Positions 55,246 to 63,837 of a stretch of DNA of 64,000 nucleotides are shown in pieces. This stretch comes from Phaeospirillum sp. (GTDB lineage Bacteria > Pseudomonadota > Alphaproteobacteria > Rhodospirillales > Magnetospirillaceae): the NCBI GenBank assembly GCA_030651575.1, contig JAUSFB010000048.1, positions 245,882-309,881 on the forward strand, in the 5' to 3' direction. The position numbers and the translations under genes were made by a program. Position 1 is the stretch's first letter; each line of letters begins with the position of its first letter. Below the pieces are notes generated by a model. The model was given only the letters and a program-made list of their open reading frames with translations. It made no database searches and was not told the DNA's origin.

Positions 55246-56502
55246 TTACGAATTCATCGCCTCGAAGAACTCCGAATTGTTTTTGGAGTGCTTCAGCTTA
55301 TCCACCAGGAACTCCATGGCGTCGACCACGCCCATGGGCATCAAGATGCGGCGCAAAACCCACATCTTGGACAGCACGCCCTTATCGACCAGCAATTCTT
55401 CCTTGCGGGTACCCGATTTGGTGATGTCGATGGCCGGAAAAGTCCGCTTATCAGACAGCTTGCGATCAAGGATGATTTCCGAATTACCGGTACCCTTGAA
55501 CTCTTCGAAGATCACCTCGTCCATGCGCGATCCGGTATCGATCAGGGCGGTGGCGATGATGGAAAGTGAACCGCCTTCCTCGATATTGCGGGCGGCGCCG
55601 AAGAAACGTTTGGGACGCTGCAACGCATTGGCGTCGACGCCACCGGTCAGCACCTTGCCCGAGCTGGGCACCACGGTGTTGTAGGCGCGAGCCAGACGGG
55701 TAATGGAATCCAGCAAGATGACCACGTCGCGCTTATGCTCGACCAGCCGCTTGGCCTTCTCCAGCACCATTTCGGTGACCTGGACGTGACGCGAAGCCGG
55801 TTCGTCGAAAGTGGAACTGATAACTTCGCCCCGCACCGAACGGGCCATATCGGTCACTTCTTCCGGTCGTTCATCAATCAGCAGCACGATCAGATAAACA
55901 TCGGGATGATTGGCCGAAATGGCATGAGCCATATTTTGCAGCATCACAGTCTTGCCGGTGCGCGGCGGGGCGACGATCAGGGCGCGCTGACCCTTGCCGA
56001 TGGGCGCCACCAGATCGATTACACGGGTGGTCAGATCGCGCTTGGTCGAATCGTCCAACTCCAACCGCAATTTTTCGTCCGGATAGAGCGGAGTCAGGTT
56101 ATCGAAGTTGATACGATGCCGCACATTGTCCGGCGGCTCGAAGTTGATGGTGTTGACCTTGAGCAGGGCGAAATAACGTTCACCGTCCTTGGGGCTGCGG
56201 ATCTGACCTTCGACGGTGTCACCGGTGCGCAGGCTGAACCGGCGGACCTGGCTGGGGCTGACATAAATGTCGTCGGGACCCGGCAGATAATTGGCTTCGG
56301 GGCTACGCAGAAAACCGAACCCATCTTGCAGGATTTCCAGAACGCCCTGACCATAGATGGCGACATCGTTATCGGCCAACTGCTTCAAGATGGCGAACAA
56401 CATGTCCTGTTTGCGCAAGGTGCTGGCGTTTTCGACCTCCAGTTCCTCGGCAAAAGCCAACAATTCGGCCGGCGTCTTTTTCTTCAATTCCTGGAGATGC
56501 AT
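55246..56502 (-). CDS. rho: Transcription termination factor Rho
   Basis: Hexameric RNA helicase that ends transcription. From ATG 56502 (418 aa): N-terminal helical cap [15 protein letters not shown], an RNA-binding CSD-like region with [22 protein letters not shown], Walker [12 protein letters not shown] near residue 180, [13 protein letters not shown] (Walker B/Q-loop region), and the R-loop [20 protein letters not shown]. The frame is open further upstream into the leader (56652), but the family starts here. It lies downstream of a likely promoter at 56665-56693. Confidence 0.98.
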   Translation of the reverse strand: MHLQELKKKTPAELLAFAEELEVENASTLRKQDMLFAILKQLADNDVAIYGQGVLEILQDGFGFLRSPEANYLPGPDDIYVSPSQVRRFSLRTGDTVEGQIRSPKDGERYFALLKVNTINFEPPDNVRHRINFDNLTPLYPDEKLRLELDDSTKRDLTTRVIDLVAPIGKGQRALIVAPPRTGKTVMLQNMAHAISANHPDVYLIVLLIDERPEEVTDMARSVRGEVISSTFDEPASRHVQVTEMVLEKAKRLVEHKRDVVILLDSITRLARAYNTVVPSSGKVLTGGVDANALQRPKRFFGAARNIEEGGSLSIIATALIDTGSRMDEVIFEEFKGTGNSEIILDRKLSDKRTFPAIDITKSGTRKEELLVDKGVLSKMWVLRRILMPMGVVDAMEFLVDKLKHSKNNSEFFEAMNS

Positions 56503-56664
56503 GGAGCGGTTCCGTTGAAAGCTCTGGCGCTGGGGAAATCGGCCTGAAATGCGCGGGTCCGACCAAGCAGACCTGGTGCCGATCAAGGAGACGGATACGA
56601 ATGATCCGGCGCGGGAAGGTGAATTTGGAGATGGACCTGTTTCGGCCCTCAAGTATTTTGCCCA

Positions 56665-56693
56665 GCTTTAGCCAAAGCATCGCCCGCTGTCAA
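56665..56693 (-). promoter_or_regulatory. Promoter of rho
   Basis: On the minus strand a perfect -35 TTGACA (56693-56688) is 17 bp from a weak -10 TAAAGC (56670-56665). A start here would leave a leader of about 150 nt before rho, compatible with the autoregulated long leader known in other bacteria. Confidence 0.5.
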
Positions 56694-56708
56694 ACGGGAT
56701 TGTTCAAA

Positions 56709-57146
56709 TCAAAACGGCTTAACGATCACCAAGATGACGATCAGGATCATCAGAAGGGTCGGAACCTCGTTGATCATCCGGTAGAATTTCTGACTATGAC
56801 GATTCCGATCCTCCGCGAATTGGGTCTTGCAGTGATTCAAGAACAGATGAGAAGCCGTCATCCCCACCACCGCCAACAGTTTGACGTGAAACCAGGATTG
56901 CGAGAACAGGCCGGCTTCCACCGCCATGACCAGACCCAAAATCCAGGCCAAAATCATCGCCGGCGTCATGATCGCCTTGATCAGCCGCCGTTCCATCACC
57001 TTGAAGGTTTCAGAGGCCTCTGATTTGGACTGAACGGCGCAATGATAAACAAACAGCCGTGGCAGATAGAGCATACCGGCCATCCAGGAAAGAACAGCGA
57101 TAAGATGAACTGCCTTGACCCATAAATAGGCTTCGCCGCTTAACAT
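56709..57146 (-). CDS. hemJ: Protoporphyrinogen oxidase HemJ
   Basis: Membrane-bound HemJ, which oxidises protoporphyrinogen IX to protoporphyrin IX in bacteria lacking HemY/HemG. The 145-aa protein from ATG 57146 has four hydrophobic segments; LWVKAVHLIAVLSWMAGMLYLPRLFVYH carries the conserved His. KVMERRLIKAIMTPAMILAW and SWFHVKLLAVVGMTASH follow. It overlaps the hemH stop by 7 bp, putting the last two heme steps (HemJ, HemH) with HemE in one leftward unit. Confidence 0.9.
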   Translation of the reverse strand: MLSGEAYLWVKAVHLIAVLSWMAGMLYLPRLFVYHCAVQSKSEASETFKVMERRLIKAIMTPAMILAWILGLVMAVEAGLFSQSWFHVKLLAVVGMTASHLFLNHCKTQFAEDRNRHSQKFYRMINEVPTLLMILIVILVIVKPF

Positions 57147-58132
57147 GCGCAACCCCGCCCCAAATGACGGCAAGCCACACCCGAGACCGAGGCCGGATCG
57201 CGAACCAACTCGGCCAAGCCTGTGATGAACGAGGAATGACAGCCCAAGGCTGGTACCCGGATATAAGCCGGAATGCCAAACGCATCGGCGCGATGGCGAT
57301 ATTCCATATCCAATTCCACCAAGGTCTCCGAATGCTCCGATACGAAGGCCACCGGCACCACCACCACCGGCACCCGATCATGGCCGGCCCGTTCCAACTC
57401 GACTTCGGTGCTGGGGCCGATCCACTCCATGGGACCGACCCGGCTTTGATAGCAGATCGACCAGTCCAGTTCTTCGATGCCGGTTGCCTTGGCCACGGCA
57501 GCGGCGGTCATTTCCACCTGAGCCTGATAGGGGTCTCCACGTTCGATCACCGATTTCGGCAGGCCATGGGCTGAAAACAAAATCCTGGGCTTGCCCAAAG
57601 ACAGTGCCTCCAAATACCCCTTGCGGACCAGATCGGCCATGGCGGCGATCAAACCGGGCTCGGTCGGAAAACAACAGACGGTCCGCGTGGGAAGGTTCAA
57701 GCCCTGGCGACTGGATTCAGCCCGCCATTCCTTCAATGACGATCCGGTGGTCGTGGTGGAAAACTGTGGATAAAGCGGCAAAATCACCACCTGATCCGCC
57801 CCCCAGGCTTTGACCGCCGCCACCGCTTCCCTGGTAAAGGGATGCCAATACCGCATGGCGATGAAACAGCGATAATCCTCGCCCAAGACCTGCTCCAGCG
57901 CCCGGGCCTGAGCCTCGGTCTCCGGCACCAGGGGGGAGCGGCCCCCGATCTTGGCGTAAATCTCGCGGGCGATGGGGGCGCGCTTGCCGGAAATATACCT
58001 GGCCAGCATCCAGCGAATCGGTCCCGGCGCTCCGATGATCGCCTTGTCGTTGAACAGATTGAACAAAAACGGTCGAATTGCTTCAAAACAATCCGGCCCG
58101 CCGAGATTGAAAAGAATGATCGCCGTCTTCAT
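57140..58132 (-). CDS. hemH: Ferrochelatase
   Basis: Terminal heme enzyme inserting Fe2+ into protoporphyrin IX. The 330-aa protein begins TAIILFNLGGPDCFEAIRPFL. ILFSAHGLPKSVIERGDPY holds the catalytic His, and SICYQSRVGPMEWIGPSTE and PVAFVSEHSETLVELDMEY are signatures. The C-terminus GVACRHLGRGCAC has three cysteines that are unusual at this position. It lies 4 bp downstream of hemE and overlaps hemJ. Confidence 0.96.
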   Translation of the reverse strand: MKTAIILFNLGGPDCFEAIRPFLFNLFNDKAIIGAPGPIRWMLARYISGKRAPIAREIYAKIGGRSPLVPETEAQARALEQVLGEDYRCFIAMRYWHPFTREAVAAVKAWGADQVVILPLYPQFSTTTTGSSLKEWRAESSRQGLNLPTRTVCCFPTEPGLIAAMADLVRKGYLEALSLGKPRILFSAHGLPKSVIERGDPYQAQVEMTAAAVAKATGIEELDWSICYQSRVGPMEWIGPSTEVELERAGHDRVPVVVVPVAFVSEHSETLVELDMEYRHRADAFGIPAYIRVPALGCHSSFITGLAELVRDPASVSGVACRHLGRGCAC

Positions 58133-58136
58133 CCCC

Positions 58137-59177
58137 CTAACCCTTCCAGCCCTTCACCCGTTCGGCCAGTCGCGCCACATTCTCCGGCGGAGTCGGCGGC
58201 ACGATGCCATGACCGAGATTGAAGATGAACGGTCCCTTGCCCAACACCTTCAACACCCGATCGATGCCGGCATCCATGGCCTCGCCGCCGGCTACCACCA
58301 GCAATGGGTCAAGATTTCCCTGCACCGTGCACTTGGTCTGCAATTCGGCTGCCGCCCAGTCCAGCGGAACCGATGGGTCCAGCGAAACGCCGTTGACCTT
58401 GGTCTCGGTGACATAGCGTTTGTAGAGATATCCGGCCTGACGCGGAAAACCGATCACCGGCACACCCGGCCGCTCGGATCGAATCCGTTCGACCAAGGTC
58501 CGGGTCGGAGCGATCACCCAGCGTTCGAACTGGTCCTCGGGCAAGGCCCCGGCCCAGGTATCGAAAATTTGAATGGCTTCGGCGCCGTTGTCGATCTGAC
58601 GGATCAGGTAATCGCCGGTGGCCTGGATCAGCAACGCCATCAGCCGGGCGAACAGTTCGGGTTGGCCGAACATCATGCCCTTGGCCTTGGCGAAGTCCTT
58701 GGAGCCGCTACCCTCGATCATATAGGTGGCAACCGTCCACGGCGCTCCGGCAAAGCCGATCAGGGCGGTGGTGGCGGGGATCGCCTTGGAAAGATTGGCC
58801 ATGGTCTGATAAACCGGGGCGAGATGCCCGTGCAGGCCCGAGGCGTCGAGGCGATCCAGATCCATTGCCGAGCGAATCGGCGTCAACACCGGTCCTTCGC
58901 CTTCCCTGAACGCAACCTGCTGACCCAAGGCGTCGGGAATCACCAAAATGTCGCTGAACAGGATCGCTGCGTCGAAGCCATAGCGTCGGAGCGGTTGTAA
59001 CGTCACTTCGGTGGCGAAGCCGGGATTGTAGCACAGGTCAAGGAAACTGCCGGCTTCGGCGCGGGTGGCACGGTATTCGGGCAGGTAGCGACCGGCTTGG
59101 CGCATCAGCCAGAATGGCGGAGGCGTCAGGGTTTCACCGGCAAGGGCGCGTAGGAAAGGCTTGTTGGATATGGGCAC
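58137..59177 (-). CDS. hemE: Uroporphyrinogen decarboxylase
   Basis: Decarboxylates uroporphyrinogen III to coproporphyrinogen III. From GTG 59177 (346 aa): [20 protein letters not shown] is the family N-terminal signature, ILVIPDALG and [16 protein letters not shown] follow, and [12 protein letters not shown] closes the active site. GAGGT lies upstream of the chosen GTG; the frame is open further into the origin region without family similarity. Its position beside the origin mirrors Caulobacter hemE at Cori. Confidence 0.95.
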   Translation of the reverse strand: MPISNKPFLRALAGETLTPPPFWLMRQAGRYLPEYRATRAEAGSFLDLCYNPGFATEVTLQPLRRYGFDAAILFSDILVIPDALGQQVAFREGEGPVLTPIRSAMDLDRLDASGLHGHLAPVYQTMANLSKAIPATTALIGFAGAPWTVATYMIEGSGSKDFAKAKGMMFGQPELFARLMALLIQATGDYLIRQIDNGAEAIQIFDTWAGALPEDQFERWVIAPTRTLVERIRSERPGVPVIGFPRQAGYLYKRYVTETKVNGVSLDPSVPLDWAAAELQTKCTVQGNLDPLLVVAGGEAMDAGIDRVLKVLGKGPFIFNLGHGIVPPTPPENVARLAERVKGWKG

Positions 59178-59392
59178 GGGCGGTGACCTCGGTTCGGGTG
59201 TCTGGCTTCTATTACAGTCTTTAGAGGTTAGAGAAAAGGTGGCTGTGGTAAGAGGGTGCCTGTGAATGACGGGGATTAGCATTGGTTCACAGCTTCTCCC
59301 CAAGGCTATCCCGTCGCGGCGCTCGACGTGGAAAATTTATGATGAATTCGGCGATCATGTTGATTCATCAGGGGGAATAGCCTTTGCGAAAC

Positions 59393-59401
59393 CGTGGATA
59401 A
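59393..59401 (-). promoter_or_regulatory. DnaA box (one mismatch)
   Basis: TTATCCACG on the minus strand, one base from the E. coli consensus TTATCCACA, in the proposed origin. Confidence 0.65.
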
Positions 59402-59561
59402 GTCCGGGAAATTGGATGTAGAAGTCTTGAATTCACGCTATCCTCGACCGAATCGGGATTTGTTTTGGACAGCCGGGCAAGTCGTGGTGCGGATTCGAGG
59501 TCAGTGGGGAGCGTTTTGCACCCTTGGCGCCGCCCCCCCCGGTTATCCCCGGACTTAAGGG

Positions 59562-59570
59562 TTATCCACA
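59562..59570 (+). promoter_or_regulatory. Perfect DnaA box
   Basis: TTATCCACA matches the consensus exactly and ends 3 bp before the ppsR start codon, so DnaA bound here would also overlap the ppsR translation start region. Confidence 0.8.
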
Positions 59571-59573
59571 GGC

Positions 59574-60413
59574 ATGACGACCTTCCACCTTCATCTTGTC
59601 TCCGACGCTACCGGCGAGACCGTTACCTCGGTCATGCGCGCCTGTCTGGTTCAGTTCGAGGGTGTGACCCCGGTGCAGCACAATTGGTGGTTGGTCCGGA
59701 CCCAAGGTCAGGTCGAGCGCGCCATTGCCGGGATCGAAGAGCATCCCGGCCTGGTGTTGTTCACCCTGGTCGATAGCGCGGTGCGGACCTTGCTGGAGGA
59801 GGCCTGCCGCCAGCGCAAGATTCCTTGCATTTCTGTGCTCGATCCGGTGATGGCGGGGTTGTCGGCCTTTCTCGGCGTCGAGGTCAAGGCTTTGCCCGGC
59901 CGGCAGTATCAGCTGGATGCCGAGTATTTCCGCCGTATCGACGCTATGCAGTTTACCTTGGCCCATGATGACGGCCAGTTGATGGAACTGGTGGAGGAAG
60001 CCGACATCGTGTTGGTGGGGGTATCGCGGACCTCCAAGACCCCCACCTGCATGTATCTGGCCAATCGCGGCCTGAAATGCACCAACTACCCGCTGGTTCC
60101 CGGCGTGCCGCTGCCGCCTCAGCTGGAACGGGTCAGGAAGCCGCTGGTGGTGGGGCTGACCAAGGACCCAAAAAGCCTGTCCGATATTCGCCGCGCCCGC
60201 CTGCGTCTGTTGAATCAGAAAGAGGAAGCGGATTACGCTCAGTTTGAGAAGGTTAAGGAGGAGGTCCAGGCGGCCCGGCGGATCTTCACCCGCCACGGCT
60301 GGCCGGTGGTGGACGTGACCCGCCGCTCCATCGAGGAGGCCTCCGCCGCCATCATGCAGCTCTACGCCCGCCATGTGGAACGGCAGGATTCCGAAAAGGC
60401 CGAGCCGTCGTGA
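59574..60413 (+). CDS. ppsR: PEP synthase / pyruvate phosphate dikinase regulatory protein (DUF299)
   Basis: Bifunctional kinase/phosphotransferase that switches pyruvate phosphate dikinase or PEP synthase using ADP and phosphate. The 279-aa protein starts FHLHLVSDATGETVTSVMRA and has the P-loop-like GVSRTSKTPTCMYLANRG near residue 145. The start ATG 59574 is 3 bp after a perfect DnaA box; AAGGG lies within that box region. It is the first gene to the right of the origin, overlapping maf by 4 bp. Confidence 0.95.
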   Translation: MTTFHLHLVSDATGETVTSVMRACLVQFEGVTPVQHNWWLVRTQGQVERAIAGIEEHPGLVLFTLVDSAVRTLLEEACRQRKIPCISVLDPVMAGLSAFLGVEVKALPGRQYQLDAEYFRRIDAMQFTLAHDDGQLMELVEEADIVLVGVSRTSKTPTCMYLANRGLKCTNYPLVPGVPLPPQLERVRKPLVVGLTKDPKSLSDIRRARLRLLNQKEEADYAQFEKVKEEVQAARRIFTRHGWPVVDVTRRSIEEASAAIMQLYARHVERQDSEKAEPS

Positions 60414-61000
60414 TCATCCTCGCTTCCGCCAGTTTCGCCCGCCGGTCTATGCTGGAAGCCGCCGGAGTGGCCTTCACCGTCGACGTGGCCGCCGTTGACG
60501 AGGACGCGGTCAAGCGAAGTCTGCGGCAGGAAACCGCCAATCCGGGGCGGGCCGCCGAGACCTTGGCCGAGTTGAAGGCGGTGCGGATATCGGCCCGCCA
60601 TCCCGGGATGCTGGTGATCGGCGCCGATCAGATGCTCGACTATGACGGAGTCTGGTTCGACAAACCCCAAAGCCTGGACGAGGCCCGCCAACAGCTGATC
60701 ACCCTGCGCCACCACACCCACCGTTTGACCAGCGCGGTCGTGGTGGTGCGCGACGGACGGCGGTTGTGGTACCACACCGAACACGCCTTCCTCAGCATGC
60801 GCAATTTTTCCGACGCCTTCCTCGACGCCTATCTCGCTCAGGCTGGCGAAGCGGTGTTGGGCTCGGTGGGGGCCTATCAGCTGGAGGGGTTGGGGGCGCA
60901 GCTGTTCATGACGGTCGAGGGCGACTTCTTCACCGTCCTCGGCCTGCCGCTGCTGGCGCTGTTGGATTTCCTGCGCGAAAACGGAGAGTTGATCCCATGA
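60410..61000 (+). CDS. maf: Maf family nucleotide pyrophosphatase
   Basis: House-cleaning nucleotide pyrophosphatase, 196 aa. It opens ILASASFARRSMLEAAGVAF, with the KAV..S and GADQML motifs; the catalytic Asp is in VIGADQM. GAYQLEGLGAQLF and VLGLPLLALLDFLR are typical of the C-terminus. It overlaps ppsR by 4 bp and aroE by 4 bp, so the rightward origin-side genes form one operon. Confidence 0.94.
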   Translation: MIILASASFARRSMLEAAGVAFTVDVAAVDEDAVKRSLRQETANPGRAAETLAELKAVRISARHPGMLVIGADQMLDYDGVWFDKPQSLDEARQQLITLRHHTHRLTSAVVVVRDGRRLWYHTEHAFLSMRNFSDAFLDAYLAQAGEAVLGSVGAYQLEGLGAQLFMTVEGDFFTVLGLPLLALLDFLRENGELIP

Positions 61001-61839
61001 TCGTATCCGGCAAGGCCAGGTTGGCCGGGGTGATCGGCTGGCCGGTTTCCCACTCGCGCTCGCCGCGCCTGCATGGCTTTTGGCTGGAGCATCTGGGGAT
61101 CGACGGGGCTTATCTGCCGTTGCCGGTGGCGCCGGAGGATTTGGAAACCGTGATGAAAGCCCTGCCGAGGATGGGTTTCAGGGGGGTCAATCTTACCGTG
61201 CCTCACAAGGAGGCGGTGACGGCCCTGGTTGACGAGCTGGAGCCGCTGGCCGCCCGTATCGGGGCGGTCAATACCGTAATAGTGCGCCCGGATGGCAGTT
61301 TGCTGGGCCGCAATACCGATGCGTTCGGATTCCTCGAAAACCTGCGGTGCGGCTGTCCCGCCTGGAGTCCTTCCGCCGGGCCGGCAGTGGTGTTGGGGGC
61401 CGGCGGGGCCGCCCGCGCGGTGGTGGCGGCGCTGTCCGAGGCCGGTCTGCCCGAAATCCGCCTGCTCAACCGAGGTCGGGGCCGGGCCGAGCAACTGGCC
61501 ATGGATCTCGGTGGACCGATTGCCGTGCATGACTGGTCCGAGCGGGCCGACGCCTTGGCCGGAGCCGGTCTGCTGGTCAACACCACCACTTTGGGAATGA
61601 CCGGTCAGTCTGGTTTGGAGCTGGACCTGTCGGCCCTGCCCGTCACCGCCCTGGTCAACGATATCGTCTATGTGCCGTTGGAAACCGACCTGCTCGCCCG
61701 CGCCCGCCGGCGGGGGAATCCGGTGGTGGACGGATTGGGCATGCTGCTGTGGCAGGCGGTTCCCGGCTTTGAAGCCTGGTTCGGCGCGAGGCCGGGCGTG
61801 ACCGACGCCCTGCGCGATTTCGTGCTGGCGGGAGAGTGA
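60997..61839 (+). CDS. aroE: Shikimate dehydrogenase
   Basis: NADPH-dependent shikimate dehydrogenase of the aromatic pathway. The 280-aa protein shows VIGWPVSHSRSPRLHGFWLE (shikimate site), GVNLTVPHKEAV with the catalytic Lys, VVLGAGGAARAVVAAL (NADP-binding) and DGLGMLLWQAV. The frame extends upstream inside maf, but ATG 60997 overlaps the maf stop and fits the family. It is followed by coaE after 49 bp. Confidence 0.96.
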   Translation: MIVSGKARLAGVIGWPVSHSRSPRLHGFWLEHLGIDGAYLPLPVAPEDLETVMKALPRMGFRGVNLTVPHKEAVTALVDELEPLAARIGAVNTVIVRPDGSLLGRNTDAFGFLENLRCGCPAWSPSAGPAVVLGAGGAARAVVAALSEAGLPEIRLLNRGRGRAEQLAMDLGGPIAVHDWSERADALAGAGLLVNTTTLGMTGQSGLELDLSALPVTALVNDIVYVPLETDLLARARRRGNPVVDGLGMLLWQAVPGFEAWFGARPGVTDALRDFVLAGE

Positions 61840-61888
61840 GAGTGCAGGATCTGGCTTCTGCCGTTCCGCGACGCGGACCGGCAATGAC

Positions 61889-62503
61889 ATGAAGATCCTG
61901 GGGCTGACCGGCTCTATCGGCATGGGCAAGACCACGGCGGCCGCCATGCTGCGTCGGTTGGGAGTGCCGGTGCATGACGCCGACGCCACCGTCCATGGTC
62001 TGTTCGCCCCTGGCGGTGTGGCGGTGGCGGCAGTGGATGCCGCCTTTCCCGGCGTGGTTCAGAACGGCGCGGTCGACCGGACCCGATTGGGGGCCATCGT
62101 GTTCGGCGATGCTTTGGCGTTGAAACGGTTGGAGGCGATCGTCCATCCGCTGGTCCGTCGGGCGGAGCGACAGTTTCTCGCCCGTTATCGCCGCCGCCGC
62201 GCCCCCCTGGTTGTGCTGGACGTCCCGTTGCTGTTCGAAACCGGTGGAGAGCGTCGTTGCGACAAGATCGCGGTGGTCAGCTGCGCCGCCTTTCTCCAGG
62301 CCCAGCGGGTTCTGGCGCGGCCGGGCATGACCATGGCGCGGCTGGCCGCCATCCGGGCCAAGCAGACGCCCGATGCTGAAAAACGGCGTCGCGCCGATTT
62401 CGTGATCCCGACCGGGATGGGCAAGCCCTTGGCCTTGCGCCGGTTGAAGGCGGCGGTCAGAGTGATGCTTGGCCAATCGGAGCGTGGCGACTGGTCCGCT
62501 TGA
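61889..62503 (+). CDS. coaE: Dephospho-CoA kinase
   Basis: Final CoA enzyme, phosphorylating the ribose 3'-OH. The 204-aa protein starts ILGLTGSIGMGKTTAAAMLRRLG with the P-loop, has DADATVHGLFAPGG and the lid, and LVVLDVPLLFETG. It ends 11 bp before dnaQ. The coaE-dnaQ adjacency near aroE is conserved in alphaproteobacteria. Confidence 0.95.
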   Translation: MKILGLTGSIGMGKTTAAAMLRRLGVPVHDADATVHGLFAPGGVAVAAVDAAFPGVVQNGAVDRTRLGAIVFGDALALKRLEAIVHPLVRRAERQFLARYRRRRAPLVVLDVPLLFETGGERRCDKIAVVSCAAFLQAQRVLARPGMTMARLAAIRAKQTPDAEKRRRADFVIPTGMGKPLALRRLKAAVRVMLGQSERGDWSA

Positions 62504-62514
62504 GGAAAAATATT

Positions 62515-63192
62515 ATGCGCGAGATTGTGCTTGATACTGAAACCACCGGCTTTGATCCCTTGAAGGGAGATCGTCTGGTCGAGATCGGTTGTGTCGAGTT
62601 GTTCAATCACCTGCCCACCGGCGAGGTGTTTCATCGCTATGTCAATCCCGAGCGCGACATGCCGGATGAGGCTTTCAAGGTCCATGGCCTGTCGAACGAG
62701 TTCCTGGCGGACAAGCCGCTCTTTGCCGAGGTGGCGGCGGATTTTCTGGCGTTTATCGGCGATTCGCCGCTGGTGATCCACAATGCCGAATTCGACATGC
62801 GCTTCATCAATGCCGAGCTGGCGAGAATAGGGCTCCAGACCCTGCCCATGAGCCGATCCGTCGATACGGTGGCCATGGCGCGCAAGCGTTTTCCCGGCGC
62901 TCAGGCCAATCTGGATGCGTTGTGCCGCCGCTTCGAGATTGATAACGCTCGTCGCACCCGGCATGGGGCGCTACTGGATTCGGAATTGTTGGCCGAGGTC
63001 TATCTTCAGCTGATCGGTGGTCGTCAGCCGGGTCTGGAATTGGGCGGATTGAGCAAGACCGGCGGCCCGACCGCCAGCGCCGTCCGGGTCGAGCGGCCGG
63101 CTCGCCAGCATGCCCCCAGCGAAGACGAGGCGGCGGCCCATGCCGTCTTCGTGGCCAAACTGAAGAACCCGATTTGGTTTCGCGAGGCGTAG
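62515..63192 (+). CDS. dnaQ: DNA polymerase III epsilon subunit
   Basis: Proofreading 3'-5' exonuclease of the replicative polymerase. The 225-aa protein has the DEDDh exonuclease motifs: Exo I IVLDTETTGFDP, Exo II HNAEFDMRFI, and Exo III HGALLDSELLAEVYLQL. The C-terminal tail includes the segment that binds the alpha subunit. ATG 62515 has AGGA upstream; an in-frame TTG at 62500 is the alternative. It sits close to the origin and precedes a 17-bp terminator. Confidence 0.95.
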   Translation: MREIVLDTETTGFDPLKGDRLVEIGCVELFNHLPTGEVFHRYVNPERDMPDEAFKVHGLSNEFLADKPLFAEVAADFLAFIGDSPLVIHNAEFDMRFINAELARIGLQTLPMSRSVDTVAMARKRFPGAQANLDALCRRFEIDNARRTRHGALLDSELLAEVYLQLIGGRQPGLELGGLSKTGGPTASAVRVERPARQHAPSEDEAAAHAVFVAKLKNPIWFREA

Positions 63193-63202
63193 CATCCGGA
63201 GG

Positions 63203-63257
63203 CTCCGTCCATACCCGCCAGGGACTGGTTTCCGGCGGGTATGGGCGGAGTTTATTG
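63203..63257. terminator. Strong bidirectional terminator between dnaQ and secB
   Basis: A 17-bp stem (63203-63219 with 63234-63250; one G-T pair) has a 14-nt loop and is followed by TTTATT on the plus strand. It separates convergent dnaQ and secB. Confidence 0.85.
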
Positions 63258-63259
63258 CG

Positions 63260-63733
63260 TCAGGCGTTGCCGGCCGGCTCCTGAGCCGTCAGTTCTTCCA
63301 GGCGCGACCGGTACAGGGCGACGAAGTCCAGCGGCTGGATCATCAGCGGCGGGAAGCCGCCGTCCCGGGTGAGATCGGCCACGATGTTGCGGGCGAACGG
63401 GAACAGCAGACGCGGACATTCGATCATCAGCACCGGATGAACCTGATCTTCCGGGACGTTGACGGTGAACAGGCCGGCATAGTCCAGTTCGAGGATAAAC
63501 AGCGGCTTGGTCGGCAGCTTGGCCTCGATGCGCAGATGCAGCACCACTTCGAACAGGTTGGGGGCGATGCCGGAGGCATTGACGTCCACATGGATCGGAA
63601 TCTCGGGATTCTCGCTCTGGGACTCCATGAAAACCTGCGGCGCGGCCGGGATCTCGAAGGACAGATCCTTGATGTACTGGCCGTTGACTTGCAGGGCCGG
63701 TTGATCCGCCTGGGGCGTCGGGGTGTCGGTCAT
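63260..63733 (-). CDS. secB: Protein-export chaperone SecB
   Basis: Tetrameric cytosolic chaperone that keeps preproteins unfolded for SecA. The 157-aa product has the SecB fold: LQVNGQYIKDLSFEIPAAPQVF, KPLFILELDYAGLFTVNVPE, and the SecA-contact ECPRLLFPFARNIVADLTRDGGFPPL. The C-terminal tail is short. ATG 63733 has AGGAGG upstream. It is convergent with dnaQ; secB near dnaQ/coaE is standard in alphaproteobacteria. Confidence 0.97.
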   Translation of the reverse strand: MTDTPTPQADQPALQVNGQYIKDLSFEIPAAPQVFMESQSENPEIPIHVDVNASGIAPNLFEVVLHLRIEAKLPTKPLFILELDYAGLFTVNVPEDQVHPVLMIECPRLLFPFARNIVADLTRDGGFPPLMIQPLDFVALYRSRLEELTAQEPAGNA

Positions 63734-63837
63734 ATGATCCTCCTGGTTCGGTCGGCCCGCGCGGGCGGTTTCACTGATGCCGGGGTATCATACCGAAGAG
63801 GGAATGGAAACACCCATATGGCTCTTCCCGGCGCGCG

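Larger units (their letters stand above)
59178..59573. other. oriC: Probable chromosomal replication origin (oriC)
   Basis: The only gap over 300 bp. It is flanked by hemE and ppsR (DUF299), as the Caulobacter origin is. It has a perfect DnaA box TTATCCACA (59562-59570), a near-perfect TTATCCACG on the minus strand (59393-59401), and a TTATCCCC-type box (59543-59551). There is an AT-rich stretch (about 59330-59375) with GATGAAT/ATTCATC inverted repeat (59341-59347, 59363-59369), and GANTC sites at 59362, 59450 and 59492. No TTAA-N7-TTAA CtrA motif was seen. Gene directions diverge from here, and parABS is nearby. Confidence 0.75.

Noticed and set aside
59178..59573. CtrA-binding sites in the proposed origin
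   Set aside because: Only one isolated TTAA was noticed and no TTAA-N7-TTAA pair, so Caulobacter-type CtrA control cannot be claimed.
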